Positions 55,231 to 63,972 of a stretch of DNA of 64,000 nucleotides are shown piece by piece. Location: assembly GCA_030263475.1 (NCBI GenBank), contig SZPC01000006.1:70366-134365 (forward strand). Direction: 5' to 3'. The stretch comes from OLB4 sp002050165 (lineage in GTDB: Bacteria > Bacteroidota > Ignavibacteria > Tepidaquicellales > Tepidaquicellaceae). The position numbers were made by a program, and so were the translations under genes. The first letter of the stretch is position 1, and each line of letters starts with the position of its first letter. The notes below the pieces were generated by a model, which ran no database searches, was not told the DNA's origin, and worked only from the letters and a program-made list of their open reading frames with translations.

Positions 55231-55791
55231 TCAGTTTCTGTTGAAAATTTTATCCGGATTTGAGAGGATAAAATCAGACCAGCTTACTTTGGATTTTTCA
55301 GAAACAAGCATATTCAGGTGGTCTGACCTTTTGAAGCTGTGACAAAGAGCGACTGCGAGCGCGTCGGAAATATCGTGTGTATCAAGTTCCGTTTTAATAG
55401 ACAGAATTGATTTCACAACACTGCTCACCGTGCTTTTGGTAGATGCACCGTTACCGGTAATTGATTTTTTAATCTCCCTTGGCGAATATTCCGATACGGG
55501 GATGTTCTGATTCAGTGCTGCAATTATTGCAACTCCCCGCGCCTGACCTAACTTCAGCAGAGATTGGACATTCTTACCGTAAAATGCAGTTTCAATTGCG
55601 AATTCCTGAGGTTTGTATTTTATAATTTTTTCTGTGCAGGTGTCATATATTTTTTTCAACCGGTCGGGGAGTTTTAGCCCCTTAAATGAAGTTACTGCAT
55701 CGAAATCCACAATTGTTGCACCTGAGCCGGAGGTGTCAATAATTCCAATTCCGGTTATAACTGTACCAGGGTCAATTCCGATTATTCTCAT
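55231..55791 (-). CDS. ruvC: Holliday junction resolvase RuvC
   Basis: A 186-residue nuclease. Acidic active-site positions are Asp7 (IIGIDPGTVITGIG), the glutamate in FAIETAFYGKN, and the aspartates in THDISDALAVALCHS. It cuts Holliday junctions made during recombination. Its start overlaps the yebC 3' end by 4 bases, and ruvA follows, so yebC-ruvC-ruvA form one unit, as in many bacteria. Confidence 0.93.
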   Translation of the reverse strand: MRIIGIDPGTVITGIGIIDTSGSGATIVDFDAVTSFKGLKLPDRLKKIYDTCTEKIIKYKPQEFAIETAFYGKNVQSLLKLGQARGVAIIAALNQNIPVSEYSPREIKKSITGNGASTKSTVSSVVKSILSIKTELDTHDISDALAVALCHSFKRSDHLNMLVSEKSKVSWSDFILSNPDKIFNRN

Positions 55792-56522
55792 TGTTCTTCT
55801 ATTATTATATCAGCATTTGTGTAAACGTTCTGAACGTCTTCATAATCTTCCACTGCCTCAATACACCTCATCACTTCTTCTGCGTTCTTACCCTCAACTT
55901 TAATAAGGTCTTTTGCGATGTATTGTAATGATGCCTCTTCAATTTTAATACCACTTGTTTCAATTGTTTTTCTCACCGGTTCAAAATTTTCCATTGAAGT
56001 AATAACTTCGTAAAACTCATCCTCAGTTTTCAAATCGTCGGCGCCGGCCTCCAGAATTATTTCCATCAATTCGTCTTCAGGTTTTTCGCTTTGCTGAATC
56101 ATAATAATTCCTTTTCGCTCAAACATCCATGCAACCGAACCGGATTCACCGAGGTTACCGTTTTTCTTTCCGATAAGGTGCCTCAGATCAGCAACCGTCC
56201 GGTTCCTGTTATCGGTAACACTTTCAATCAACATTGCAATTCCGTGCGGTGCGTAGGCTTCATATTTAATCTCCTCATATTTTACTCCCTCAAGCTCGCC
56301 GGTACCTTTTTTTATGGCACGGGTTATATTTTCTTGTGGCATATTTGCGGATTTCGCATTTTGTACTGCAAGCCTCAGTCTAGGATTTGTATCAGGGTCG
56401 CCGCCACCATCCCTTGCAGCAATTGTGATTTCCTTTATTATCCTTGTGAATACTTTTCCTTTGGCTGCATCTGCGGCCGCTTTCTTTCTTTTAATTGTTG
56501 ACCACTTTGAGTGTCCTGACAT
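55788..56522 (-). CDS. yebC: YebC/PmpR-family regulatory or translation protein
   Basis: A 244-residue protein from the ATG at 56522, whose start MSGHSKWSTIKRKKAAADAAKG is the invariant YebC N-terminus; an upstream in-frame ATG at 56594 adds 24 residues and is unlikely. Further landmarks are DPDTNPRLRLAVQNAKSANMP, RAIKKGTGELEGVKYEEI and GNLGESGSVAWMFERKG. The family was first described as transcriptional regulators and more recently shown in some species to help ribosomes through proline-rich stretches. It lies between recJ and ruvC. Confidence 0.95.
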   Translation of the reverse strand: MSGHSKWSTIKRKKAAADAAKGKVFTRIIKEITIAARDGGGDPDTNPRLRLAVQNAKSANMPQENITRAIKKGTGELEGVKYEEIKYEAYAPHGIAMLIESVTDNRNRTVADLRHLIGKKNGNLGESGSVAWMFERKGIIMIQQSEKPEDELMEIILEAGADDLKTEDEFYEVITSMENFEPVRKTIETSGIKIEEASLQYIAKDLIKVEGKNAEEVMRCIEAVEDYEDVQNVYTNADIIIEEQ

Positions 56523-56533
56523 TAATGTAAATT

Positions 56534-58297
56534 TTAATTGTAATAAAACTTTGCATCCCGTACCCGGAGCTTTGTGGTAGAAGTATTTCTCCAAATACTT
56601 TTCTCAATTGAGTAACATAAATCGCACCTCTTACCGGGTACAATATCTTTTACGTACTCATCCGAAGAAAAAAATACGCAGTCAAAAGCAACGTTTGAAT
56701 AGCTCTTGGGGTCATATTCCCTTACTTTAAATAATAGTGTATTATTTTTAACCTCTCTCACTTCACCTACGATCTGAACATCTCTAGTAACAAAAACCGG
56801 TGTCATATTAGCGGGTCCAAAAGGTTCAAAATACTTTAGAATGTTTACCAATTGCGCGGTGATGTCGTCAAACCGCAATTCAAGGTCAATAAATAATTCC
56901 GGTTCAAGCTGTTCGTTCGTGAGGGTAGAGGAAGCAATTTCATTAAATGATTTCCGGAATTCGCGGACATTACTTACTTCAAGTTCAAGTCCAGCTGCGT
57001 GGTAGTGACCACCGAATTGAATGAGTTGATCTTCACATTGTTTCAATGCATCGTAAATATTGAAACCATTTATACTTCGGGCGCTTCCTTTTGCAACGCC
57101 GTTAACTTTAGTCAGAACAATTGACGGTAAATGAAATTTTTCGACTAATCGTGCTGCAACAATTCCAATTACACCCGGATGCCATTCTTCATTGTAAACC
57201 ACCAGTGAGTTGGTATTCTCCTCTTGAAAAAACTGTTCGCATATATTAATTGCATTTTCAGTGATAGTCTTGTCAATTTCCTTTCTGTTATTATTTACTT
57301 CGTTTAGTACTTTTGCAAGTTCCTTCAACTCTTCTTCTTTATCGCTGGTCATAAGCTCAACAGCCCGCTTGGCATCTCCCAACCTGCCGACTGCATTTAT
57401 TCTTGGCGCGATAGAATAAACTATATTTGTTGAACTGATATTCGGGTTGGTAATCTTACTTATTTCTATCAGCATTTTTATTGATGGACGAATTTTATCA
57501 CTATCGTTAATCATGGCTAAACCTTCGTTTACGAGGATTCTGTTTTCATCTATCAATGGCACAATATCCGAACAGGTCGCAATTGCCACGAAATCAAGTA
57601 AACTGAACGGGTAATCATTTTTGTCAAGTTGTTTACAAACTGCCTGAATCAGTTTAAAAGCAACTCCTGTACCGCTAAGGAATTGAAACGGATATGTATC
57701 ATCATTCCTAAGCGGATCGAGCACTGCAATCGCATCGGGAATTACGTCCGGCGGTTGATGGTGGTCACAAATTATAAAATCAATACCAAGAGAATTTGCA
57801 TATTTGATTTTGTCAACTGCGGTAATCCCGCAATCAATGGAAATTACGAGATCTATATTTTTCTCTTTGGCGAAGTCAATTGATTTGAAAGATATACCAT
57901 ATCCTTCGTCAATTCTGTCGGGTATATAAACCTCTGGTTCAATACCGAAATTTTTCAAAAATAGGTAAAACATGGAGACACCGCAGGTTCCGTCGACATC
58001 GTAATCACCGAGCACCATAACATTTTCTTTGTTGTTAATAGCAGCAATAATCCGGTCTGCGGCGGTCTGAGCATCTTTAAGGTCGAAAGGATTGTAAAGT
58101 TTTTCCCGGGTAGGTTTGAAATATTTATGAATTTTTGCGTAGTTATCTACTCCCCTCATGTATAGAAGCTTGATAATTGCATCGGGTAATCGTATCTTAT
58201 CCCTGAGTTTTCTTACTTCTGCCTTAAATTCAATGAAGCTTTTCTCTCGATCATCAGAGGATGATGTCTCCTTTAATTTCCAATTGTTGTTTCTCAA
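56534..58297 (-). CDS. recJ: Single-stranded-DNA-specific exonuclease RecJ
   Basis: A 587-residue DHH-type nuclease. Motifs in order: VMVLGDYDVDGTCGVSMFY, VISIDCGITA, FIICDHHQPP (the DHH), LSGTGVAFKLI, and IAPRINAVGRLGDAKRAVEL; the DHHA1 region holds KGSARSINGFNIYDAL and FGGHYHAAGLEL. The C-terminal OB-like domain follows. It degrades single-stranded DNA 5' to 3' in RecF-type repair and mismatch repair. yebC starts 11 bases downstream on the same strand. Confidence 0.94.
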   Translation of the reverse strand: MRNNNWKLKETSSSDDREKSFIEFKAEVRKLRDKIRLPDAIIKLLYMRGVDNYAKIHKYFKPTREKLYNPFDLKDAQTAADRIIAAINNKENVMVLGDYDVDGTCGVSMFYLFLKNFGIEPEVYIPDRIDEGYGISFKSIDFAKEKNIDLVISIDCGITAVDKIKYANSLGIDFIICDHHQPPDVIPDAIAVLDPLRNDDTYPFQFLSGTGVAFKLIQAVCKQLDKNDYPFSLLDFVAIATCSDIVPLIDENRILVNEGLAMINDSDKIRPSIKMLIEISKITNPNISSTNIVYSIAPRINAVGRLGDAKRAVELMTSDKEEELKELAKVLNEVNNNRKEIDKTITENAINICEQFFQEENTNSLVVYNEEWHPGVIGIVAARLVEKFHLPSIVLTKVNGVAKGSARSINGFNIYDALKQCEDQLIQFGGHYHAAGLELEVSNVREFRKSFNEIASSTLTNEQLEPELFIDLELRFDDITAQLVNILKYFEPFGPANMTPVFVTRDVQIVGEVREVKNNTLLFKVREYDPKSYSNVAFDCVFFSSDEYVKDIVPGKRCDLCYSIEKSIWRNTSTTKLRVRDAKFYYN

Positions 58298-58318
58298 TTT
58301 TCATTCAGATTATTTTAG

Positions 58319-58402
58319 TGCTCAAAGAGGGACTCGAACCCTCACCCGAATACTCGGACTGCACCCTGAATGCAGCGCGTCTACCAATTCCGCCATTTGA
58401 GC
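58319..58402 (-). tRNA. tRNA-Leu (anticodon CAG)
   Basis: On the minus strand the 84-base gene folds into a class II cloverleaf: acceptor GCTCAAA with TTTGAGC and discriminator A, D-arm with AATTGGTAGAC, anticodon stem CTGCA/TGCAG around TTCAGGG (anticodon CAG), a variable arm CCGAGTATTCGG, and T-arm GAGGG/CCCTC with TTCGAGT loop. The CCA end is not encoded, as expected for this phylum. It lies just upstream of recJ and on the same strand. Confidence 0.95.
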
Positions 58403-58524
58403 TGTTTGACTATGAAGTTAATAATACAGATCACGATATTCAATTTATAATCAATTTAGTTTAACGCACTTTTGACTTAATAAATTTAACTTGCTATGAT
58501 TTTTTAAAATGATTTTATTTGAGA

Positions 58525-59280
58525 ATGATTGTTGTTGAAAATCTCTCAAAATCATTTGGCAATGTTAAAGCATTGGATGAAGTTTCCTTTGAAGTTCAGA
58601 AAGGGAAAATAGCTGCATACATTGGCGTAAATGGAGCAGGGAAGTCCACAACTGTTAACATTCTTGCGGGGATTACCAAACAGGATTCCGGACAGATAAC
58701 GATGTGCGGGATTGAACAAAAGTCAAATGAAAAGGCAATCAAATCGTTTGTCGGGTATGTCCCTGAAAATGCTGACTTGTTTAACTCACTTACACCTGTA
58801 GAAATTTTCAACCTCATTGCACAATTGAGGGAGATTCCCGCAGATATTGCCAGAAGGCGGTATGAGTACTTTGCGGAACTCTTCGCCTTTAAAGACTTAC
58901 TTAAATTATCCATTGGCTCTCTTTCAAAAGGAGGAAGGCAAAAAATTCTCATTACCTCTTCACTCATCCATAATCCTGATATCTTATTACTTGACGAACC
59001 GCTCAACGGACTTGATGTTTCTTCAGTTATGATTTTCCAGAATATGTTAAGGGAATTAGCTGATAATGGTAAAACAATATTGTATTGTTCACATTTACTT
59101 GACCTGCTCGAAAAGGTAGCGGATACGGTGATTTTTATTGAATCCGGGAAAATTCGACTTTCTACATCAATTCCGGATTTAAAAAACTTGCCCGATTACG
59201 AAAATCTCAGTAGATTGTTTTCGAGCCTTGAGGATCCGTCTTCAAAAAAAGTGTTCAAATATGATGAAGCTTTTGTTTAG
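58525..59280 (+). CDS. ABC transporter ATP-binding protein (ABC-2 type), orphan
   Basis: From the ATG at 58525 the protein has 251 residues (TTG at 58519 would add two). Walker A is GVNGAGKST, the C-loop is SLSKGGRQK, a degenerate form of LSGGQ seen in ABC-2 exporters, and Walker B is ILLLDEPLNGLD, followed by the switch CSHLLD. The first 80 residues (VENLSKSFGNVKALDEVSFEV) show the standard A-loop and beta-strands. No permease gene is adjacent. The next gene, for an outer-membrane barrel, starts inside its 3' end, and an anti-sigma gene follows. Activity and partner are unknown. Confidence 0.85.
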   Translation: MIVVENLSKSFGNVKALDEVSFEVQKGKIAAYIGVNGAGKSTTVNILAGITKQDSGQITMCGIEQKSNEKAIKSFVGYVPENADLFNSLTPVEIFNLIAQLREIPADIARRRYEYFAELFAFKDLLKLSIGSLSKGGRQKILITSSLIHNPDILLLDEPLNGLDVSSVMIFQNMLRELADNGKTILYCSHLLDLLEKVADTVIFIESGKIRLSTSIPDLKNLPDYENLSRLFSSLEDPSSKKVFKYDEAFV

Positions 59281-61162
59281 CCTGAGTTTCCTTTTACCGT
59301 TTGCTCAAAGCGTTGCACAGTTCACCGTTGATGAAGATACGCTTCAGAATTCCAACATTCTTTCGACTGATCTTCAAAATGACGTAACAAATGCGAGCTT
59401 GAATTCACGGCTCAGTTATAAAGCAGAATTTGAAAAATACACTTTTACGCTTTCCAATATTTTTAATTCCGACATTACCAAACTCAGTTCCAATTTTATT
59501 CGTGATAAAGAGCAATTGGAATTCTCAGTCAGGTATAAACTGAGCGATAAGTTATCCGTGGGACCCGGTGCAGGGTTGCGGTCATTATCTGACGATAGGA
59601 GCGTGGAATTAAACAGAAACTACTCCAATTTTATTTTTGCAGACGTACTTTATGAACCAATCAGAAACTTTAAAATCAATTCCAAATTCGGGTTTCTTCG
59701 CGATGAACAAATAGGTGAATCAAACTCCGGCGTGAAATTTCTCATTAACGCGGAATATCCGGATTTTTTTATTGACGATTATTCGTTAAGCAGTATAGTT
59801 GATATCAATTACGAAGATTTATCTGTAAAGAAGAACTACAATGTTGGTTTTGTCTCTGACCTTTTTAAAAGCTTCTCAGGTTATGCTGATAACCTCGGGT
59901 CAATACGGGCGTATATGAATAAAATTGATTTGTTTTTTCCCGCATCTGCTGATGTGCAAAAATCGTACGGCATAAAAAGTAATATTGAAACGAGAGCTGA
60001 AAACATGGTAGAACTTGAAGATAAGCTCCGTTATCTTATCCATGAGAATATCTTATTAAATGTTTCCGGCGGGTTACTTTTGCGGTCTTCGAAAAGAGAA
60101 ATCAGGTTTAAAACCTTTTCAAATACTCTAAACTTTGACAGGAACTATGATGCATCAGTGAGTGAAATAGGAATTAAGTTCAGCGGGGAAATGCAAAATG
60201 AATTAGGAATGTTTTTAAATAAAATCAAACTTCAGTTTATCGAAAAAGATGAAACCCACAAACCGGTTAACCTTAATGGGTTCACGCCGGCACAGGTAAG
60301 GGAAATTGAGAAAATTGAACGAAATAAAAATTATTCGAACTTATTGACTACCTTATCAGCCGAAACAAATATCCGTCTTAGTGACCTGCACGGAATTTCC
60401 GTTACAGGTTCCGCTTCAATTTTCAGATACGATACCAATTCCGATGAAAATTTTGATGACAGGGATGAACAGTTTCTGATCGGGGAGATAAAACACAGAT
60501 ATTCAAATTTGAGAAACTTCAGCATTGAGACTGCATTTTCGGTCAATAGAGCGAGCCTTAAATATCTTTTCGCTGAGCGTAGTTCTAATAACAATATAAA
60601 TACAATTTATAAACTTTCGGTTAATAGCGTTTTTAAACCTTTTGAAGCGCTGGTAAGCCGAAGTTCGTTTCAGATCTCGGCTAATTATACAGTCTATGAT
60701 TTCGAGGATATACTTTCACAGGTACAAAGTTTTTCCTACAGACAGTTAATACTGCGGGATTCTGTGGATTTTACTTTATCACCGGCAATTATTTTTAAAG
60801 TGTTCGGTGAGTTCAGGTTATCGGAGCAAGGAGAATTTAATGATTTAGAATTTAGCCTCAAACCGCTAACACTTTTTGATGACCGGTTCATACGGGCTGA
60901 TATTAACGTGAAAATTTTCGGTGAAGCTGAAGCATACCTCGGTTACCGGTTTTATCAGCAAATGAGATATAACTACAATCTCGGAGTAAAAGAATTGTCG
61001 AATACATTTCGAAATTACGGACCTATTGGCGGGATTAAAATTCCTGCAATTAATAGAACGTTAATTAACTTTCAGGGTGGTTTGGAAATTCTTAGATTCG
61101 ATAACTCATTGATGAATACAGAATCAACTTTTTTTTCAATTAATATTTTCTGGGAAATCTGA
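59261..61162 (+). CDS. Uncharacterised large outer-membrane beta-barrel protein
   Basis: A 633-residue exported protein starting at ATG 59261, where MMKLLFSLSFLLPFAQSVAQ is a good signal peptide; the earlier open frame from 59228 is inside the ABC gene. The mature chain is dominated by alternating polar/apolar strands with charged turns (LEFSVRYKLSDKLSVGPGAGL, FKINSKFGFLRDEQIG, ISVTGSASIFRYDTNSDEN) and ends STFFSINIFWEI, with an aromatic C-terminal strand typical of outer-membrane barrels. I do not recognise a family. It overlaps the ABC ATPase gene by 20 bases and is 3 bases before the anti-sigma gene, so the three are likely co-expressed. Confidence 0.68.
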   Translation: MMKLLFSLSFLLPFAQSVAQFTVDEDTLQNSNILSTDLQNDVTNASLNSRLSYKAEFEKYTFTLSNIFNSDITKLSSNFIRDKEQLEFSVRYKLSDKLSVGPGAGLRSLSDDRSVELNRNYSNFIFADVLYEPIRNFKINSKFGFLRDEQIGESNSGVKFLINAEYPDFFIDDYSLSSIVDINYEDLSVKKNYNVGFVSDLFKSFSGYADNLGSIRAYMNKIDLFFPASADVQKSYGIKSNIETRAENMVELEDKLRYLIHENILLNVSGGLLLRSSKREIRFKTFSNTLNFDRNYDASVSEIGIKFSGEMQNELGMFLNKIKLQFIEKDETHKPVNLNGFTPAQVREIEKIERNKNYSNLLTTLSAETNIRLSDLHGISVTGSASIFRYDTNSDENFDDRDEQFLIGEIKHRYSNLRNFSIETAFSVNRASLKYLFAERSSNNNINTIYKLSVNSVFKPFEALVSRSSFQISANYTVYDFEDILSQVQSFSYRQLILRDSVDFTLSPAIIFKVFGEFRLSEQGEFNDLEFSLKPLTLFDDRFIRADINVKIFGEAEAYLGYRFYQQMRYNYNLGVKELSNTFRNYGPIGGIKIPAINRTLINFQGGLEILRFDNSLMNTESTFFSINIFWEI

Positions 61163-61165
61163 ATT

Positions 61166-61606
61166 ATGGTTAATGAAACTCACACCTTAAAAAGTAACCG
61201 GTCAGAAATTAACTTTATTGAAAACCGGCTGAACGAAATTAACGAAAATATTGGGATTGATATGGTGCGGTTCTTAAATTTTCAGATCGCTGTTTCCGAA
61301 GCGCTTGTGAACGCTATAGTACATGGAAATAAGGAATCTTCGGATAAAAAGGTGCAGGTTAAAATCACAGAAAATGATAATTCACTTAACATTGAAATTA
61401 TTGACGAGGGTGAGGGGTTTAATCCTGAAACATTACCGGATCCAACCGATCAAGAAAATCTTCTCAAAGAAAGTGGCAGAGGAATTTTTATTATTAAATC
61501 TCTTGTTGATTACTATTCTCTATTGAACACCGGTAGCGGTATGAGAATTGAATTACGCATAAACAAAAAAGCAGATTTCGGAGAATCTGCCTTAGAGTTT
61601 AGATAA
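61166..61606 (+). CDS. Anti-sigma regulatory factor (RsbW/SpoIIAB-type serine kinase)
   Basis: A 146-residue GHKL ATPase. The N-box is VSEALVNAIVHGNKES, the G1 box is IDEGEGFNPETLP, and the G2 box is KESGRGIFIIKSLVD. These small stand-alone kinases bind a sigma factor and phosphorylate an anti-sigma antagonist of the STAS type. No STAS or sigma gene is adjacent. It follows the unknown barrel gene after 3 bases and converges on mdh after 9 bases. Confidence 0.85.
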   Translation: MVNETHTLKSNRSEINFIENRLNEINENIGIDMVRFLNFQIAVSEALVNAIVHGNKESSDKKVQVKITENDNSLNIEIIDEGEGFNPETLPDPTDQENLLKESGRGIFIIKSLVDYYSLLNTGSGMRIELRINKKADFGESALEFR

Positions 61607-61615
61607 AAGCTTAGG

Positions 61616-62548
61616 TTATTGTTTCATATTATCGAGCACTTCCATAACGTCCTTCACAGCGTTAGCTGAATCCTTCAACAATTTCATTTCACTATCGTTC
61701 AATTTCAGTTCAATGATTTCCTCTATACCATTTTTCCCGAGAATTACCGGAACGCCAAGGTAAATATTTTTCAACCCGTACTCACCGTTCAGCCAGGCGC
61801 AAACAGGAAAAATTCTCCTTTGGTCTCTTACAATTGCTTCGACCATTTGAGCTGCCGCAGATCCCGGCGCATACCACGCTGAGGTTCCCATAAGATTGAC
61901 AATTTCCCCACCGCCTTTTTTTGTTCGCTCAATTATAGGGTTTAAGGTATCCTCGTCTAAAAATTCCGTAACCGGAATACCGCTGACGGTTGTATATCGT
62001 GGCAACGGTACCATTGTATCGCCGTGTCCGCCAAGTAGCATCGCCTGAATATCTTTGGGTGAACAGTTAATTTCTTCTGCGAGAAATGCCCGATACCTCG
62101 CCGTATCTAATATTCCCGCCATACCCATTACTTTTGATGAAGGGAGTTTTGAGTTAAGGTATGCACAATATGTCATAACGTCCAGCGGATTTGAAACAAC
62201 GATAATTATCGTATCAGGAGAATATTTTACAATATTTTCTGTAACGGATTTTACAATAGTTGCGTTTGTTGATATAAGGTCGTTACGGCTCATACCCGGT
62301 TTTCTCGGGAGACCTGAAGTGATGACAACCACATCCGAACCCTCAGTTACAGAATAATCGTTTGTGCTTCCCCTTAACCTCGTATCGTAATTGTTGATCG
62401 GCGCCGTCTGCCACATGTCAAGTGATTTACCCTCTGAAATTCCCTCTTTAATATCAAGCAGAATTACTTCGTTTGCCAACTCCTTTTGTGCAATTGCATT
62501 TGCACAGGTAGCCCCTACGTTTCCTGCTCCTACTACAGTTATTTTCAT
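61616..62548 (-). CDS. mdh: Malate dehydrogenase (LDH-like type)
   Basis: A 310-residue dehydrogenase. The NAD site is MKITVVGAGNVGATCANAI with Asp33 as ribose ligand, VITSGLPRKPGMSRNDL contains the paired arginines that bind malate, VSNPLDVMTY and MGMAGILDTARYR carry the Asn and substrate arginine, and the catalytic histidine is in LLGGHGDTMVPL. This is the tetrameric, lactate-dehydrogenase-like MDH of green sulfur bacteria and relatives. It interconverts malate and oxaloacetate in the TCA cycle. It is transcribed separately from rpmA, whose terminator lies just upstream. Confidence 0.95.
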   Translation of the reverse strand: MKITVVGAGNVGATCANAIAQKELANEVILLDIKEGISEGKSLDMWQTAPINNYDTRLRGSTNDYSVTEGSDVVVITSGLPRKPGMSRNDLISTNATIVKSVTENIVKYSPDTIIIVVSNPLDVMTYCAYLNSKLPSSKVMGMAGILDTARYRAFLAEEINCSPKDIQAMLLGGHGDTMVPLPRYTTVSGIPVTEFLDEDTLNPIIERTKKGGGEIVNLMGTSAWYAPGSAAAQMVEAIVRDQRRIFPVCAWLNGEYGLKNIYLGVPVILGKNGIEEIIELKLNDSEMKLLKDSANAVKDVMEVLDNMKQ

Positions 62549-62570
62549 TTTATAGATTGTTTATTTAAAT

Positions 62571-62601
62571 AAAAAAGGGTCATCTGTTATAAATGACCCT
62601 A
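62571..62601 (-). terminator. Rho-independent terminator for rplU-rpmA
   Basis: AGGGTCAT (62577-62584) and ATGACCCT (62594-62601) form an 8-bp stem with a 9-base loop, 27 bases past the rpmA stop on the minus strand, followed on that strand by TTTTTTATTTAAAT. It ends the ribosomal protein message and separates it from mdh. Confidence 0.82.
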
Positions 62602-62627
62602 TTTGAAAATTCCTTGTACATAAAAAC

Positions 62628-62888
62628 TTAATTTGCCGGTACTGATTCTACGTTTACAACTTTCCTTCCGGCTTTAGTTGTGAACTTTACTTTTCCGTCA
62701 ATGAGAGAATAGATTGTATAGTCAGTCCCTAACCCTACATTTGCTCCCGGTAGAAATTTTGTACCTCTTTGCCTGATAATAATATTTCCTGCAATGACTT
62801 TTTCACCACCAAATTTTTTGACCCCAAGACGTTTGGATTGTGAATCTCTTCCGTTCTTTGAGCTGCCTAAACCTTTTTTATGTGCCAT
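62628..62888 (-). CDS. rpmA: 50S ribosomal protein L27
   Basis: An 86-residue protein with the standard L27 start MAHKKGLGSSKNGRDSQSKR and core GVKKFGGEKVIAGNIIIRQRGTKFLPGANVG. The N-terminus reaches the peptidyl transferase centre. It is encoded 12 bases after rplU on the same strand, the usual pair. Confidence 0.97.
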   Translation of the reverse strand: MAHKKGLGSSKNGRDSQSKRLGVKKFGGEKVIAGNIIIRQRGTKFLPGANVGLGTDYTIYSLIDGKVKFTTKAGRKVVNVESVPAN

Positions 62889-62900
62889 AACTTTTTCCCT

Positions 62901-63209
62901 TTATGAAATTTTATCAATTGATATCTGTGTATATTGCTGACGATGACCACGTCTTACTTTATAACCCTTCCGGCGCTTCTTTTTAAATACAATGACTTTA
63001 TCATCCTTTACGTGCTCTATCACAGTTGCTTCGATTTTCTTTTCAAGTTTCGGCTGACCCACTTCAAATGTATTTTCATCAGTTGAAAACATGAGCACAT
63101 CGTCAAAAGTAACTTTACTTCCCGGATCTTCCTTTAATTTCGGGACATATATTTTGTCGTTCTCTGATACTCTGTACTGAGAACCTTTGATATTTACAAT
63201 CGCAAACAT
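62901..63209 (-). CDS. rplU: 50S ribosomal protein L21
   Basis: A 102-residue protein: MFAIVNIKGSQYRVSENDKIYV at the start, the basic FKKKRRKGYKVRRGHRQQYTQISI at the end, both typical of L21. It binds 23S rRNA in the large subunit. It heads the rplU-rpmA operon; the promoter should lie in the 280-base AT-rich gap to its right. Confidence 0.97.
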   Translation of the reverse strand: MFAIVNIKGSQYRVSENDKIYVPKLKEDPGSKVTFDDVLMFSTDENTFEVGQPKLEKKIEATVIEHVKDDKVIVFKKKRRKGYKVRRGHRQQYTQISIDKIS

Positions 63210-63490
63210 ATAAAATTAAAATTTAGAACTTCAAATATATTTGAATTAATTTTGAATTCCAATGTCAAAAGTTTAAAATAATCGAAAAATGTGCTTAAAC
63301 GTAACTTTGTACTATTGCTTCGGTTTGATGTGTTTAGTCTAACCTTAAATCCTGTAAACTTATAATAGAACACAACCGGAGTATAAATCCGAATAATACA
63401 AGCCCGAAAAAACCCCTTGCAATTTAGACATGAATGAATTAAATATGAGCAAAGATAAAACAAACGAAATGAGAAACACAATCGTAGGGA
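63210..63490. other. Intergenic region upstream of rplU
   Basis: AT-rich sequence that should contain the rplU promoter on the minus strand. A 95-codon minus-strand frame at 63194-63481 has a cysteine/aromatic-rich chance composition and no motif. On the plus strand a short frame from 63432 ends in a stop at 63505, just before the propeller fragment. I see no RNA gene or repeat. Confidence 0.4.
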
Positions 63491-63904
63491 TTGCCAGGTG
63501 ATTTAGTTGGAAGTTTAGCCGTCGATATTGACTGTGATAATAAAAATATAATATGGATTGGTACTGGTTTAAAAACCCCAGGAATCACTAAATTTGATGG
63601 ACAAAATTGGACTTATTTTGATAGTTCTTTTTTTGGTTTTTCTTTCTCAGCTGTATCAATTAGTATTGACACTAAAAAAAACTTATGGATAGGAACAAAT
63701 AAAGGATTACTCAAATTTTACAACAATATTTGGACAATTTTTGATACTAGTAACTCTGACATTCCAACTAATTTTGCTCTATATCTACATATAACGAAAG
63801 GTGACACCATTTTGATTGGTTCTCCGGCATATGGTAAATGGTATTTTGAATTTGATGGTTTTAGCAATTGGAAAATTATTGATCCAAAAATGTTTCCTTC
63901 CTAA
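63491..63904 (+). pseudogene. 5'-truncated propeller (two-component-regulator-propeller type) fragment
   Basis: A 137-codon frame without an ATG start; the only listed start is TTG directly after an in-frame TAG. It begins inside a propeller repeat (LPGDLVGSLAVDI) and continues with IIWIGTGLKTPGITKFDGQNWTYFD, LWIGTNKGLLKFYNNIWTIFD and a weaker third unit, then stops. There is no signal peptide and no C-terminal sorting domain. This looks like the remnant of a surface protein related in type to the PorZ-like gene rather than a complete gene. Two hairpin-forming sequences follow it. Confidence 0.6.
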
Positions 63905-63927
63905 ATAACGACATTTGTCGTCCTGTA

Positions 63928-63950
63928 AAATTTAAGGGTTTCTTAAATTT
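63928..63950 (+). terminator. AT-rich hairpin after the propeller fragment
   Basis: AAATTTAAG (63928-63936) pairs perfectly with CTTAAATTT (63942-63950) around GGTTT. The stem is AT-rich and followed by GTTAAAAA rather than a uridine run, so it may be part of a leader structure for the next gene instead of a terminator. Confidence 0.35.
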
Positions 63951-63972
63951 GTTAAAAATAAAGAGGACGGCA

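Noticed and set aside
63194..63481. 95-codon minus-strand frame overlapping the rplU start
   Set aside because: Composition is cysteine/aromatic-rich as expected of chance translation, it overlaps a certain ribosomal protein gene and shows no known motif.
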